A stretch of DNA of 56,900 nt from Chloroflexota bacterium. Its GTDB lineage: Bacteria > Chloroflexota > Dehalococcoidia > Lucifugimonadales > JACPCL1. The DNA lies in contig JACPCL010000041.1 in assembly GCA_016179765.1 (NCBI GenBank), positions 1-56,900 of the forward strand. Reading direction: 5' to 3'. Shown piece after piece: positions 31,521 through 39,965 of this stretch. Below the pieces are notes generated by a model. The model saw only the letters and a program-made list of their open reading frames with translations, had not been told where the DNA came from and searched no databases. Each line of letters starts with the position of its first letter. The stretch's first letter is position 1. The position numbers were made by a program, and so were the translations under genes.

Positions 31521-31549
31521 TTGACACGACCGCCGTATGGCGTTATAAA
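31521..31549 (+). promoter_or_regulatory. sigma-70-type promoter of the type IV pilus operon
   Basis: TTGACA, 17 bp, TATAAA: an almost perfect sigma-70 promoter ending 33 nt before the first gene of the pilus cluster. It lies beyond the broken end of the transposase remnant, so the IS may have changed upstream regulation. Confidence 0.65.
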
Positions 31550-31581
31550 TTGGGGCACGAGAGTGTGTACCAGCACGTGCT

Positions 31582-32880
31582 GTGCTGAGAGGGGGAGACG
31601 TGGTTGGGAAATTCAGGAACTGGTGGCAGCGGCCGAAACAACAGGCATCTAGCGACAGCTCCAAGGTCCGCCGCCTATGGGGGAAAGAGTTCCCTCTGGT
31701 CAACTATGGTTTGGCAGAGGACCAGGTGGTCGCCTTTGTGGATGATTTGATAGCCCGCTATCAGGCTGTCCTCCAGAATCAAGAGTCTGTATCCCCTTTG
31801 CGAATATTCTCCAAACAGGTCGTGGACGAGGCCGAACGAGAGGCAGCGGCCATAAGAACCAAGACGAAGAGGGAAGCCGAGGTGGAGGCGGCACGGATCA
31901 TAGCCGAGGCCAAGGAGCGGGCCCAAGTCATGGTCAGCCAGTCCAAGCAGCGTGCTGAGGAGATGACCGAAAAAGAGGTGCGCAATATCCTGCTCACCGC
32001 CAACAAGGAGGCTGAGCTTATTGAAACCCAGGCCATACAGCTAGCTCAGAGGTTCTTCATCCAGGCCAGGGAGGACATCCAAGGTCAGATAGCGGCGGAG
32101 GTCAAACAAGCCTATTATCATCTCCTAGGCACCCTTCAGGAACTGCTGACGGAAAGCCAGAGCATCGAAGCAGAATGGAGGTCTAAGACCCAGGAACTGT
32201 GGCGTGCCCCCATCCCGAAACTTGAAGACTTTCATCCAAGCCTTCCCCATTCATTCCCCGCTATGGAGACTCCTCTGCCAATCGTGGCGGAGGAGTCATC
32301 CCCTGCCCTCATCCTATCTGGTCTGTCTCCTCAGGAAACCCGCAGCGAGCTCAAGAGAAACCCCTTCGGAGAAGTGGCTCCAGTCCCTGAGGAGGAGAGC
32401 CACAGTGGCAAGTCACCCAGGGGCGAAGCCTCTGAGGAAATGGATGCCCCAGCCAGGGATGAACTGGCGCCTGCCGAGGGCCCAAGAGTCCCGAAGCCAC
32501 CCGAGGAGGAAACACCCTCTAACCTGTATAGCGGCGAGGTAGCCCTAGTGCTACCTTCCCCCTTGGATGTGCGCCGAGTGACGACACTATATAAACACTT
32601 GCAGAATATCCCCGGGCTGAAGACGTTCCGCACCAGTGGCTCGTGGGATGAGGGCATTGTACTTAGCGTGGTGTTGGATGAACCATTGCCCCTGCTCAGC
32701 ATGCTACAGGCTATTGCCATGGTGGAAGCCACGCCCTACTCCAAAGAAGGCGGAGGACGGCTGAAAACGATAAGAGGTCCCCTGGAAAAGGGGGGAAAGC
32801 CCATGGAAAGAGTAGTCATAACTTTCAAGGATCAGGAAGACCCTGAGGGTAAGGAAGAAACGGTGACTGGCGAGGTCTAG
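31582..32880 (+). CDS. DivIVA-like coiled-coil protein heading the type IV pilus operon
   Basis: A 432-residue cytoplasmic protein with three parts. Residues ~30-65 (WGKEFPLVNYGLAEDQVVAF) resemble the start of DivIVA-type polar scaffold proteins. Residues ~75-205 form a long charged coiled coil with Ala/Glu heptads (EAEVEAARIIAEAKERAQVM), as in V-ATPase E/FliH-like stators. After a Pro/Glu-rich linker (~205-310), the C-terminal 90 residues form a compact domain (LPSPLDVRRVTTLYKHLQNI, GSWDEGIVLSVVLDEPLPLL) that I do not recognise by name. Its place as first gene, 2 nt before pilB, suggests a role in positioning or regulating the pilus ATPase. Function is inferred from context only. Confidence 0.7.
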   Translation: MLRGGDVVGKFRNWWQRPKQQASSDSSKVRRLWGKEFPLVNYGLAEDQVVAFVDDLIARYQAVLQNQESVSPLRIFSKQVVDEAEREAAAIRTKTKREAEVEAARIIAEAKERAQVMVSQSKQRAEEMTEKEVRNILLTANKEAELIETQAIQLAQRFFIQAREDIQGQIAAEVKQAYYHLLGTLQELLTESQSIEAEWRSKTQELWRAPIPKLEDFHPSLPHSFPAMETPLPIVAEESSPALILSGLSPQETRSELKRNPFGEVAPVPEEESHSGKSPRGEASEEMDAPARDELAPAEGPRVPKPPEEETPSNLYSGEVALVLPSPLDVRRVTTLYKHLQNIPGLKTFRTSGSWDEGIVLSVVLDEPLPLLSMLQAIAMVEATPYSKEGGGRLKTIRGPLEKGGKPMERVVITFKDQEDPEGKEETVTGEV

Positions 32881-32882
32881 TC

Positions 32883-34583
32883 ATGCAAGCGGCGGCAAAA
32901 CGTACCCCCAAAAGCCTGGTAGAGTTGCTCCTAGAGTCAAAGCTGATTACCCAGGGTCAGCTCCAACGCGCGCTGGGCCAGCAAAGGGAGGGGCGGGAGC
33001 TGAACGATATCCTGATAGCCGAGGGGTTGGTTACCCAAGAACAGTTAGCTATCCTTACCAGTTTGCAACTACGGGTTCCTTTCGTCGATCTCAAGAAGCG
33101 GGGAGTTGACGCCAAGGCTGTGGCGATGGTGCCGGAAACTGTATGCCGCAAGCATACGGCGGTACCCGTGGAAGTGGCTGACGGAGCTCTGGTTGTGGCC
33201 ATGGCTGACCCCAGCGATATCCAGGCCGTTGATGCGATGGCTGCCCTGACCAAGAAACGGATCGAACCTGTGCTGGCGCTGCGCCAAGATATCCAACTGG
33301 CTATTGACGCAAGCTACCGTCTAAGTGGTGAGATCTACCAGCAAATCAGTCAGATCCCTATCCTGGCCCAGGGTAACAAACTAGCCGAGGAGGGCTCGAC
33401 TTCTACTGATGCTATCGCTCAGGCACCCGTGGTGCGGGTCGTAGACATGCTCATCCGCCAGGGCGCCAAGGACCGGGCCTCAGACATCCATATCGAGCCC
33501 CAGGAGACACACCTTCGCGTTCGTTACCGAATTGACGGCATCCTTAGCGAGGTTATGTCCCTGCCCTTGAGCGCCCATGCAGCCGTGCTCTCCCGAATAA
33601 AGATCATGGCCAGCCTAAACATTGCCGAGCGCCGACGTCCCCAGGACGGGCAAATTACCTTCAACGTGGACAACCGGGAACTGGACATCCGGGTGGCCAC
33701 GAGCAATACCGTCTACGGGGAGATGGCTGTGTTGCGGATACTGGACAAAACCTTCGCCTTATACACACTGCCCGAACTGGGCTTCCTGCCCGATTCGCTG
33801 GAGAAATACCGGCGCATGCTCAAGACCCCCTTTGGCATGGTTCTGATCAGTGGGCCCACGGGGTCGGGCAAGACCACTACTCTTTATGCCTCTATCAACC
33901 AACTGGACAACGTGCGTAGCAACGTTATCACCATCGAAGACCCCGTAGAATATCGCTTCAAGGACATAAACCAGATGCAGGTCAACGTCGCCGCCGGAAT
34001 GACCTTTGCCACTGGGCTGCGGGCCATCATGCGCCTGGACCCCAACGTTATCCTAGTAGGCGAGATTCGGGACTCCGAGACCGCCCGGATAGCCATTCAG
34101 TCCGCCCTCACAGGCCACTTGGTCTTGTCCTCCGTTCACGCCAACGACTCCGTCGGCGTCATCTACCGGCTCATTGACCTAGGGGTAGAGCCCTTCCTGG
34201 GAGCCACCGCTATCATAGGGATTGTAGCCCAGCGAATGGTGCGTAGGGTCTGTCCCAACTGCGCCTACCTCACCACGGTGTCCGCGGAGGAGCAACTGGC
34301 CTATGAGAAGGAGATGGAGGAACAGCGCTCCCAGTTCGTTTACGGGGCCGGCTGCAACTCCTGCGCCCACACAGGCTACCTGGGCCGGACAGGCATTTAT
34401 GAGGTAATGGTGATATCCGAGGCCCTTCGCCGGCTAATTCTCAGGGGGGCCAGCTCCGACGATATTCGGGCTCAGGCCCTTAGGGAAGGCTTGATTACGC
34501 TGTGGCACGACGGCATGACCAAGGTAAGGACGGGCATCACCACCCCCTACGAAGTCATCCGCAACGTGTTCAGCATCTCCTGA
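32883..34583 (+). CDS. pilB: type IV pilus extension ATPase PilB/GspE
   Basis: A 566-residue hexameric secretion ATPase. The N-terminal MshEN domain (SLVELLLESKLITQGQLQRA) is followed by the N2 and catalytic domains. Walker A is GPTGSGKT starting at residue 324, the Asp box is IEDPVEYRF, Walker B is ILVGEIRDSETA, the His box is LSSVHANDSVG, and a four-Cys zinc element (CPNC ... CNSC) precedes GRTGIYEVM. It powers pilus extension. It is coupled to the DivIVA-like gene upstream and pilC downstream. Confidence 0.95.
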   Translation: MQAAAKRTPKSLVELLLESKLITQGQLQRALGQQREGRELNDILIAEGLVTQEQLAILTSLQLRVPFVDLKKRGVDAKAVAMVPETVCRKHTAVPVEVADGALVVAMADPSDIQAVDAMAALTKKRIEPVLALRQDIQLAIDASYRLSGEIYQQISQIPILAQGNKLAEEGSTSTDAIAQAPVVRVVDMLIRQGAKDRASDIHIEPQETHLRVRYRIDGILSEVMSLPLSAHAAVLSRIKIMASLNIAERRRPQDGQITFNVDNRELDIRVATSNTVYGEMAVLRILDKTFALYTLPELGFLPDSLEKYRRMLKTPFGMVLISGPTGSGKTTTLYASINQLDNVRSNVITIEDPVEYRFKDINQMQVNVAAGMTFATGLRAIMRLDPNVILVGEIRDSETARIAIQSALTGHLVLSSVHANDSVGVIYRLIDLGVEPFLGATAIIGIVAQRMVRRVCPNCAYLTTVSAEEQLAYEKEMEEQRSQFVYGAGCNSCAHTGYLGRTGIYEVMVISEALRRLILRGASSDDIRAQALREGLITLWHDGMTKVRTGITTPYEVIRNVFSIS

Positions 34584-34589
34584 GGTGGT

Positions 34590-35849
34590 ATGGTGGCTGG
34601 GCCAGTTGAAGTCCCCGCGAAGAAAACAAGGAAGGCCCTTGTGGTCCGCTACGTGGCTGCTGTGGGCCAGGGACGCATGGTCAAAGGCACTGTGAGGGCG
34701 GCCAGCGAAGTAGCCGCTCAGAACCTGCTGGTGGGAAGGGGCTATACTCCCATCACCCTGGAGACGGTGCCACCAACCTTCAGCCTGGAGGGGATGCTAC
34801 CTTCCTTCTTCGCCGTGAAGCCCCGGGAGGTCATCACATTCTCGCGCCAACTGGCCACCCTCTTGGAGTCCGGGATCACCTTGCTCCCAGCCATCCAGTT
34901 GCTGTCGCAGCAGGCCTCCACCGGCCGCCCATTCAGACGCATCTTGGATGCGCTGGCCCAGGACCTGGGCATTGGTCGGTCCTTCTCGGAGGCCGTCGCC
35001 CGGCATTCCACGGTATTCAATGAGATATATACCCGAACCATCGGCGTCGGCGAAAGGACGGGCAAATTGGAGGCGGTGCTCCGGGAGCTAGCAAACCACA
35101 TGGAAAAACAGAGCGCCTTCGCCAAGAAGGTCTCCGGAGCGTTGGCCTATCCGATCTTGGTCTTGGTGGTGGCCATGGGCGTGGCCGGCATACTTCTTAT
35201 AGTAGCCCTACCGCCCCTGGCCGATATGTTCAAGACCATGAACGTGCCTCTCCCTTTACCTACCCGAATGCTTATCGGCCTCAGCATTTTCATCAACACC
35301 TTCAAGCTCTACCTGGGCTTGCTTATACTCACTACAGTTCCTGCGCTTCTCTGGATCATCAGGCGGCCTCAGGGACGCCGTGCCCTGGACAGACTACGTT
35401 TCACTATCCCCTTTCTCGGCCCTCCAGCGCATATGGCCGAGCTGGCCCGCATGAGCCGTACCATGGCCATCATGCTGGGAGCTGGTCTGACCCTTCAGGA
35501 TGTCATGGATATCATGCCCCACACCACGACCAACTTGCTCTTCCGGGACGCCCTAAACTCGGTGCGACGGGGACTCGTCCTGGGGCAAGGCCTGAGCCAC
35601 CCTATGTCTTTGAACCCTCTCTTTCCGCCCCTCTTGCTTCAGATGGTCCGGGTGGGCGAAGAGACCAACGCTCTGGAGTCCAGCCTGCGGGTGGTGGCTG
35701 ACTTCTACGAGACTACCGCCGCAGAGAAGAGCGCGGCCGTGCTCTCCATGATCCAACCGGTGAGCACCATTGCCATCGCTGCCGTTGCCGCTTTCATCGC
35801 CCTCTCCGTGATCATGCCCATGTATAACATCACTGGAGCCTTCAAGTAA
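34590..35849 (+). CDS. pilC: type IV pilus inner-membrane platform protein PilC/GspF
   Basis: A 419-residue T2SSF-family protein with two homologous cytoplasmic domains and three membrane segments (VLVVAMGVAGILLIVALPPL near 190, LYLGLLILTTVPALLW near 240, and the C-terminal VSTIAIAAVAAFIALSVIMP). The paired motifs FSRQLATLLESGITLLPAIQ and MSRTMAIMLGAGLTLQDVMD are typical. It connects the PilB motor with pilin insertion. It starts 7 nt after pilB. Confidence 0.93.
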   Translation: MVAGPVEVPAKKTRKALVVRYVAAVGQGRMVKGTVRAASEVAAQNLLVGRGYTPITLETVPPTFSLEGMLPSFFAVKPREVITFSRQLATLLESGITLLPAIQLLSQQASTGRPFRRILDALAQDLGIGRSFSEAVARHSTVFNEIYTRTIGVGERTGKLEAVLRELANHMEKQSAFAKKVSGALAYPILVLVVAMGVAGILLIVALPPLADMFKTMNVPLPLPTRMLIGLSIFINTFKLYLGLLILTTVPALLWIIRRPQGRRALDRLRFTIPFLGPPAHMAELARMSRTMAIMLGAGLTLQDVMDIMPHTTTNLLFRDALNSVRRGLVLGQGLSHPMSLNPLFPPLLLQMVRVGEETNALESSLRVVADFYETTAAEKSAAVLSMIQPVSTIAIAAVAAFIALSVIMPMYNITGAFK

Positions 35850-35868
35850 TGAGAAGAGGCCACCCTCT

Positions 35869-36258
35869 ATGTATCGGCTAGAGCGCCAGCAGGGATTTAG
35901 TCTCGTCGAGACCCTCATTGCCTTGGGTATTCTGGGGATGATCGGGATAGCCTTCTTGCATGCCCTGGGCGCTGGCACTCTGGCCACTGGAATCCTGGAC
36001 GAACAAGTCCAGGCAGCGGCCCTGGCCCGCTCCCAGCTCGAAGAGATCAAGAGTACCCCTTACAATGCCCTGTGCGACCCGTTGAACTGCTACCTGGTCA
36101 CTGTCACCGTGCCCGCTCCCTACTCCATCTCTATCCGTGCTGAACCGGTGAACATAGCCTTATGTGAAGGCATCAGCAACTGTGTGCAGAGAGTCACGGT
36201 GAGCATCTCCCGGCCAGGCAAGCCCGTGCTGAACTTGACCACCTATAGAAAGCAGTGA
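35869..36258 (+). CDS. minor prepilin, PilV/GspI-like
   Basis: A 129-residue prepilin. It has a short basic leader (MYRLERQQG), cleaved after Gly9, then FSLVETLIALGILGMIGIAF with the conserved Glu at mature position 5, the class III prepilin signature. The C-terminal domain has two pairs of Cys that may form disulfides (CDPLNC, CEGISNC). It probably primes or caps the pilus. It ends 1 nt before the next prepilin gene. Confidence 0.85.
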   Translation: MYRLERQQGFSLVETLIALGILGMIGIAFLHALGAGTLATGILDEQVQAAALARSQLEEIKSTPYNALCDPLNCYLVTVTVPAPYSISIRAEPVNIALCEGISNCVQRVTVSISRPGKPVLNLTTYRKQ

Positions 36259-36259
36259 G

Positions 36260-36928
36260 GTGAATCAACGCGGCTTCACCCTTATCGAACTGATGGCAGC
36301 GGTCGGCATCATTACCCTGCTGCTTCCCGTGCTGGTCTCTGGCATACGCCAGCTCACCATCCAAACCGACCGTAACACCACCCGGATAACTGCCCTTGCC
36401 CCTTTAGAGAACGCCGCAGGCCAGATGAGTCGGGACATTTCTCTGGCCCAGGCTACCGACCTGGGGGCAAGCGATCCTCCAGGCAACATGACGCTCTACT
36501 GGATCAACTGGGGCGATGATGGCAACTATAGCAGTTACACGCCTGCCTACAAAAGGACGCGGGTAGTCTACGTTCTGTCAGGAACCAAGATCACCCGCAC
36601 CATGGCCACCTGCGCTAACAGGCTAGACACCGATCCGAAGTGCAGCGACCTGACGAAGGTGGTATCACCCCTGTGTGACGGTGGTCCCTGGTGTATCAAC
36701 ACAAGATGGGTGGAGGGGCAACCGGCCTTGAACGCCGATGGCACCTTCAATAGCGCCAGCCGGGAGACTAACCTAGGCAGCCCTGCAACTATAGCGCGCT
36801 ACATTACAACAGTCCAGTTTTCCAAGAACGGGAAACTGTTCACCATTGCCCTGACCTCCTATCCCAAAGGGAGCGGCTGGCCGGGCGTGGCCCAGACCTA
36901 TCGGGCCTTCGGGGCGCTGCTGGAATGA
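36260..36928 (+). CDS. minor prepilin, PilW/GspJ-like
   Basis: A 222-residue prepilin with the very short leader MNQRG and N-terminal helix FTLIELMAAVGIITLLLPVL (Glu5 kept). The start is a GTG right after the upstream stop codon. The globular part contains Cys pairs and resembles PilW/GspJ pseudopilins only in general layout. It should be processed by the prepilin peptidase encoded at 55003. Confidence 0.82.
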   Translation: MNQRGFTLIELMAAVGIITLLLPVLVSGIRQLTIQTDRNTTRITALAPLENAAGQMSRDISLAQATDLGASDPPGNMTLYWINWGDDGNYSSYTPAYKRTRVVYVLSGTKITRTMATCANRLDTDPKCSDLTKVVSPLCDGGPWCINTRWVEGQPALNADGTFNSASRETNLGSPATIARYITTVQFSKNGKLFTIALTSYPKGSGWPGVAQTYRAFGALLE

Positions 36929-36974
36929 AGGCCCTCAACAACATCCCTCTGCGGCTGCCTCTAACACCGCCAAG

Positions 36975-38129
36975 ATGAAAATACCCTCGTATCCTGGCAA
37001 AGGTCGCAATAGAGGTGTCACCCTGAACAAAGAGGAGGGCCGAGAGGGTGGCACCCCAAGGCTTCCCTTTGCCCAGCATAACACGGCGGGCCCCAACATC
37101 CGGGGACAATGGCCAGGTGTCTTCAGGGCACGACTTCGTCCTCGGATCAGGGGACAAGGAGGGCAGCGAGGCGCGGCCCTGGCCTTGGTACTGATCCTCT
37201 TAGCGGTAGGAGCCCTGTTTCTGGGCCCTGCCCTCAATTACACCAGCACCGCCCTCAAGACTTCCCGCATCTCCGTGAATACCCTGGGGGCAGACTATGC
37301 TGTGGAGGCCATTACCCAGCAGGCTCTCTGGATGCTGGACTATGAGACAGCCTTCCAGTGCGACCCTGCCCCCGCTGCCCCGATAAAGTTCGCCGACTGC
37401 GTCGTTACAAAGGGATCGTGGGCACTGACCACCCAGTTGACCGGCCCATCTAACGAATCACTGGTGGAGCGGGTGAACGGCAGGGATGTCACCGTCACGA
37501 TCCGGTTGCCCGGCACCGCTTCAACGGCGCCTCCCCCAGGGTCCACTCCTACGCCGACTACCGCGGTGCCCACTCCTACTCCCACTGGCGGCGACTGCCT
37601 CTACCCTATAGTAAGCCGCACCCCTACCTGGGTAAAGGTGGGTGACCCCGTAACCTATACCGTTACTGTATACTACTGTAGCACCAGTAACAACGTCATC
37701 CAACTAAGGCGTCTCGTGGCGTTGCTGCCGCCTGGGTTTAGCTATCAAGGGCCCACCACCGGCGATATTACCACCGACCCTCCCCAGCAGAACCAGTGTA
37801 CAGGGCCTGCCGCGCCTGGACCCAGCGGCCCCTATTACGGATGCCTCGCCAACGACAACCGTGTGCTGCTGGACTGGCCTTCGGCCACGGGCAGGTTTGG
37901 CACCGGCGGCCCCGAGTCGCAGATAAAACTCGGACCCTCAGACACCATGACCAGGACCCTGACCTTCACAGCGGTGCCCTCTACCCGTGGGGTGTTCTAT
38001 GTGGATGCGGCAGTGTGTTACCGCGACGCTAGTGTCGGCAACTTCGGCCCCTGTGATACAGCCAACCGTTCGGGAATGGTGGCCCCGGTGGTGGTGGGTG
38101 TGTTCAACATCACAGGCCAAGGCAAATGA
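36975..38129 (+). CDS. PilX-like pilus assembly protein with a repeat-type C-terminal domain
   Basis: A 384-residue protein. A membrane helix (ALALVLILLAVGALFLGPAL, near residues 68-87) preceded by GQRG is typical of PilX/GspK-like proteins. The part before it is long and polar and has no clear ribosome binding site, so translation may begin at one of the internal GTG codons. After ~100 residues there is a Pro/Thr linker (TPTPTTAVPTPTPTGGD, near 190-205). It is followed by a ~170-residue DUF11-like beta domain (VKVGDPVTYTVTVYY) resembling those of surface proteins. A pilus-tip adhesin role is possible. Confidence 0.65.
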   Translation: MKIPSYPGKGRNRGVTLNKEEGREGGTPRLPFAQHNTAGPNIRGQWPGVFRARLRPRIRGQGGQRGAALALVLILLAVGALFLGPALNYTSTALKTSRISVNTLGADYAVEAITQQALWMLDYETAFQCDPAPAAPIKFADCVVTKGSWALTTQLTGPSNESLVERVNGRDVTVTIRLPGTASTAPPPGSTPTPTTAVPTPTPTGGDCLYPIVSRTPTWVKVGDPVTYTVTVYYCSTSNNVIQLRRLVALLPPGFSYQGPTTGDITTDPPQQNQCTGPAAPGPSGPYYGCLANDNRVLLDWPSATGRFGTGGPESQIKLGPSDTMTRTLTFTAVPSTRGVFYVDAAVCYRDASVGNFGPCDTANRSGMVAPVVVGVFNITGQGK

Positions 38130-38413
38130 CCCGTGCGCGGGGCCCGCGCCAGGCTGTCCCTTGCAACGGGAAGCAAACCTCATCTTCCAACAGAACCAGT
38201 ATGGGTTGCTGATAAGCACCCCAGACCCCTGGAATGTAGCGGTAGGGGTATGCTCCACTTTCCCGCTCCTAGCCAGTAGGCCTGCCGAAGCGGGAGTAAC
38301 CGCATCAGCACATGGTTGCCACTTCGTGGGTGGTCATCCCCACCACCATACGGATGTTGCTGCGCTATGTTATGCTACTATTGCTCTCGCACAAGGTGAT
38401 CTAGGGTTGGACG
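38130..38413. other. non-coding spacer within the pilus cluster
   Basis: No credible ORF, promoter or strong hairpin is seen in these 284 bp. Expression of the genes that follow could depend on read-through or on a weak promoter close to the next start. Confidence 0.4.
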
Positions 38414-38977
38414 ATGCAGCAGACAGCAAGAGAACGCCTGGCCTCTCTTCTCCCCAGGATACACCGCCTGAGAGTACCCATCATTATTGGCATCCTTCTG
38501 CTGGTCCCTTACGTCGTCCTGGGCTTCGCATACATCCGCTCGGTGCCTCAGCAAAACTCGCTGCGAAGCCAGTTAGCCCAGTTCAACGAAATTCTCCGCT
38601 CCCCGTCCCGACTCAAGGATGTGGAGGCGGAGTTCACGGCCATCCAAGAGGGTATCCCTCCGGCGAAGTTGATGGAGATTGATGTCTTCCGGACCATGCA
38701 AGAGCTAGTTTCTCAATCTGGGCTGGACCCCGCCAAGCTAAAAATAGGGATAAATGGACAGCCCCAGACGAAAATGGTTGGCAAGACCCCTTACCGGCTG
38801 ATGAACTTTTCCATGACAGTATCAGGCGACTATAAGAACGTGTGGGCCCTGGTCCAGAAGCTAGACCGTGGGGAGACCAGCTTCCGGACCTTGGTGCTGA
38901 ACAAGACAAGCGTTGTCTTTGAAACAGAGCGCGCTAACGCTACCATGGACTTTACTATCTACACTGCTGTCCGGTAG
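38414..38977 (+). CDS. pilO: PilO-like type IV pilus alignment protein
   Basis: A 187-residue bitopic membrane protein: short cytoplasmic N-terminus, one transmembrane helix (VPIIIGILLLVPYVVLGFAY), a coiled coil (QQNSLRSQLAQFNEILRSPS), then a ferredoxin-like periplasmic/extracytoplasmic domain (LMNFSMTVSGDYKNVWALVQ). This layout matches PilO. It comes before PilM and PilN here, whereas the usual order is M-N-O. The assignment is by topology and context. Confidence 0.7.
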   Translation: MQQTARERLASLLPRIHRLRVPIIIGILLLVPYVVLGFAYIRSVPQQNSLRSQLAQFNEILRSPSRLKDVEAEFTAIQEGIPPAKLMEIDVFRTMQELVSQSGLDPAKLKIGINGQPQTKMVGKTPYRLMNFSMTVSGDYKNVWALVQKLDRGETSFRTLVLNKTSVVFETERANATMDFTIYTAVR

Positions 38978-38984
38978 GGATACT

Positions 38985-39965
38985 GTGGCCGCCAAGATTA
39001 TTGCTGTTGATATTGAAGAGACCACTATCCGCCTTCTGCAAGTGCGGAAGAACCGGATAGAGCGCTGGGCCAGCGCTGCTGTGGATGCCGGGCCCACCTC
39101 CGATGGGGTCACCCCAGACCCGGCCCGGCTCGGGTCCCAGGTCAGGCAGCTTATGCGCGCCAGCGGCATAAACAGCGGCCAAGTAGTGCTTAGCCTCAGC
39201 GGGCTGTATTCCGTAAGCCGGGTGCTCACCCTCCCCCTGCCGTCTCAGACAGAGACAGAAGGGGTCTTGCTCGGCCTGGTCCAGGAGGCCCTTCCCGCCG
39301 GAGGCCTCACTCTGCGCTACCGCGTCATATCTGCCAATGAAGCAGGACGGCGGGTGCTGGCATTGGGAGTCCCCAGCGATATTGTGCAGGGCCAAACGAC
39401 CGTTATGCAGGCGGCCGGCCTACGAGTCTATGCCATGGAACCCAGAACCTTGGCCCTCACCACCGCAGTGAACCAAGAATGGGCCGTCATCATCAACGTT
39501 GAGCCCTCCAGCCTGGACCTGGTGGTGGTGGCCACTGGCATCCCCTCCATCATGCGGACCGTGCCCCTCCCGACCGGGCTGGACGCTGAGGAACGGGCAG
39601 GCCAAGTAGCCTTGGCCTTAGAGAAGACGGTGGCCTTCTACCATGAACAGAACCCCCTTCTACAGTTACCCTCGGACACTCCCCTCTTCTTAGTAGGTTC
39701 CCTGGCGGAGGATCCTGTCCTCCGGAAGAGTGTGACCGATGCCGTGCCCTATCCCCTGGCAACTTTCGAACCTTCCCTGGAGTTTCCTTCTTACCTGCCT
39801 TGCAGCCAGCACGCCGTCACCATTGGCCTGGCACTGAGCCAGCTTTCTCGGCGCGGCCGCGCGCGGCGTGGAGCGCGCCCACTGTTCATTGACTTCTTGC
39901 GTGACGGGCGAACTCGAGAGAGAGCACCTCCGTCTCGAGCAGCAGGTGACGCAGCGGCAAACTGA
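38985..39965 (+). CDS. pilM: PilM-like actin-fold ATPase
   Basis: A 326-residue cytoplasmic protein. It starts with KIIAVDIEETTIRLLQV, the phosphate-1 strand of the actin/FtsA-like fold used by PilM, and carries the later strand WAVIINVEPSSLDLVVV. The start is a GTG 7 nt after pilO; an extension into pilO has no support. The last ~30 residues (RPLFIDFLRDGRTRERAPPS) do not look like a PilM end, and they overlap the PilN-like frame by 98 nt. PLFIDFL resembles the (I/L)NLLP start of PilN, so this end may be a misfused PilN beginning. Confidence 0.75.
   Translation: MAAKIIAVDIEETTIRLLQVRKNRIERWASAAVDAGPTSDGVTPDPARLGSQVRQLMRASGINSGQVVLSLSGLYSVSRVLTLPLPSQTETEGVLLGLVQEALPAGGLTLRYRVISANEAGRRVLALGVPSDIVQGQTTVMQAAGLRVYAMEPRTLALTTAVNQEWAVIINVEPSSLDLVVVATGIPSIMRTVPLPTGLDAEERAGQVALALEKTVAFYHEQNPLLQLPSDTPLFLVGSLAEDPVLRKSVTDAVPYPLATFEPSLEFPSYLPCSQHAVTIGLALSQLSRRGRARRGARPLFIDFLRDGRTRERAPPSRAAGDAAAN

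Noticed and set aside
31278-31652. 124-codon plus-strand frame across the transposase relic
   Set aside because: It crosses the promoter and the relic, lacks a ribosome binding site and shows no protein-like pattern.
37987-38682. 231-codon frame overlapping the end of the PilX-like gene and pilO
   Set aside because: It is out of phase with both real genes and consists of low-complexity translation.
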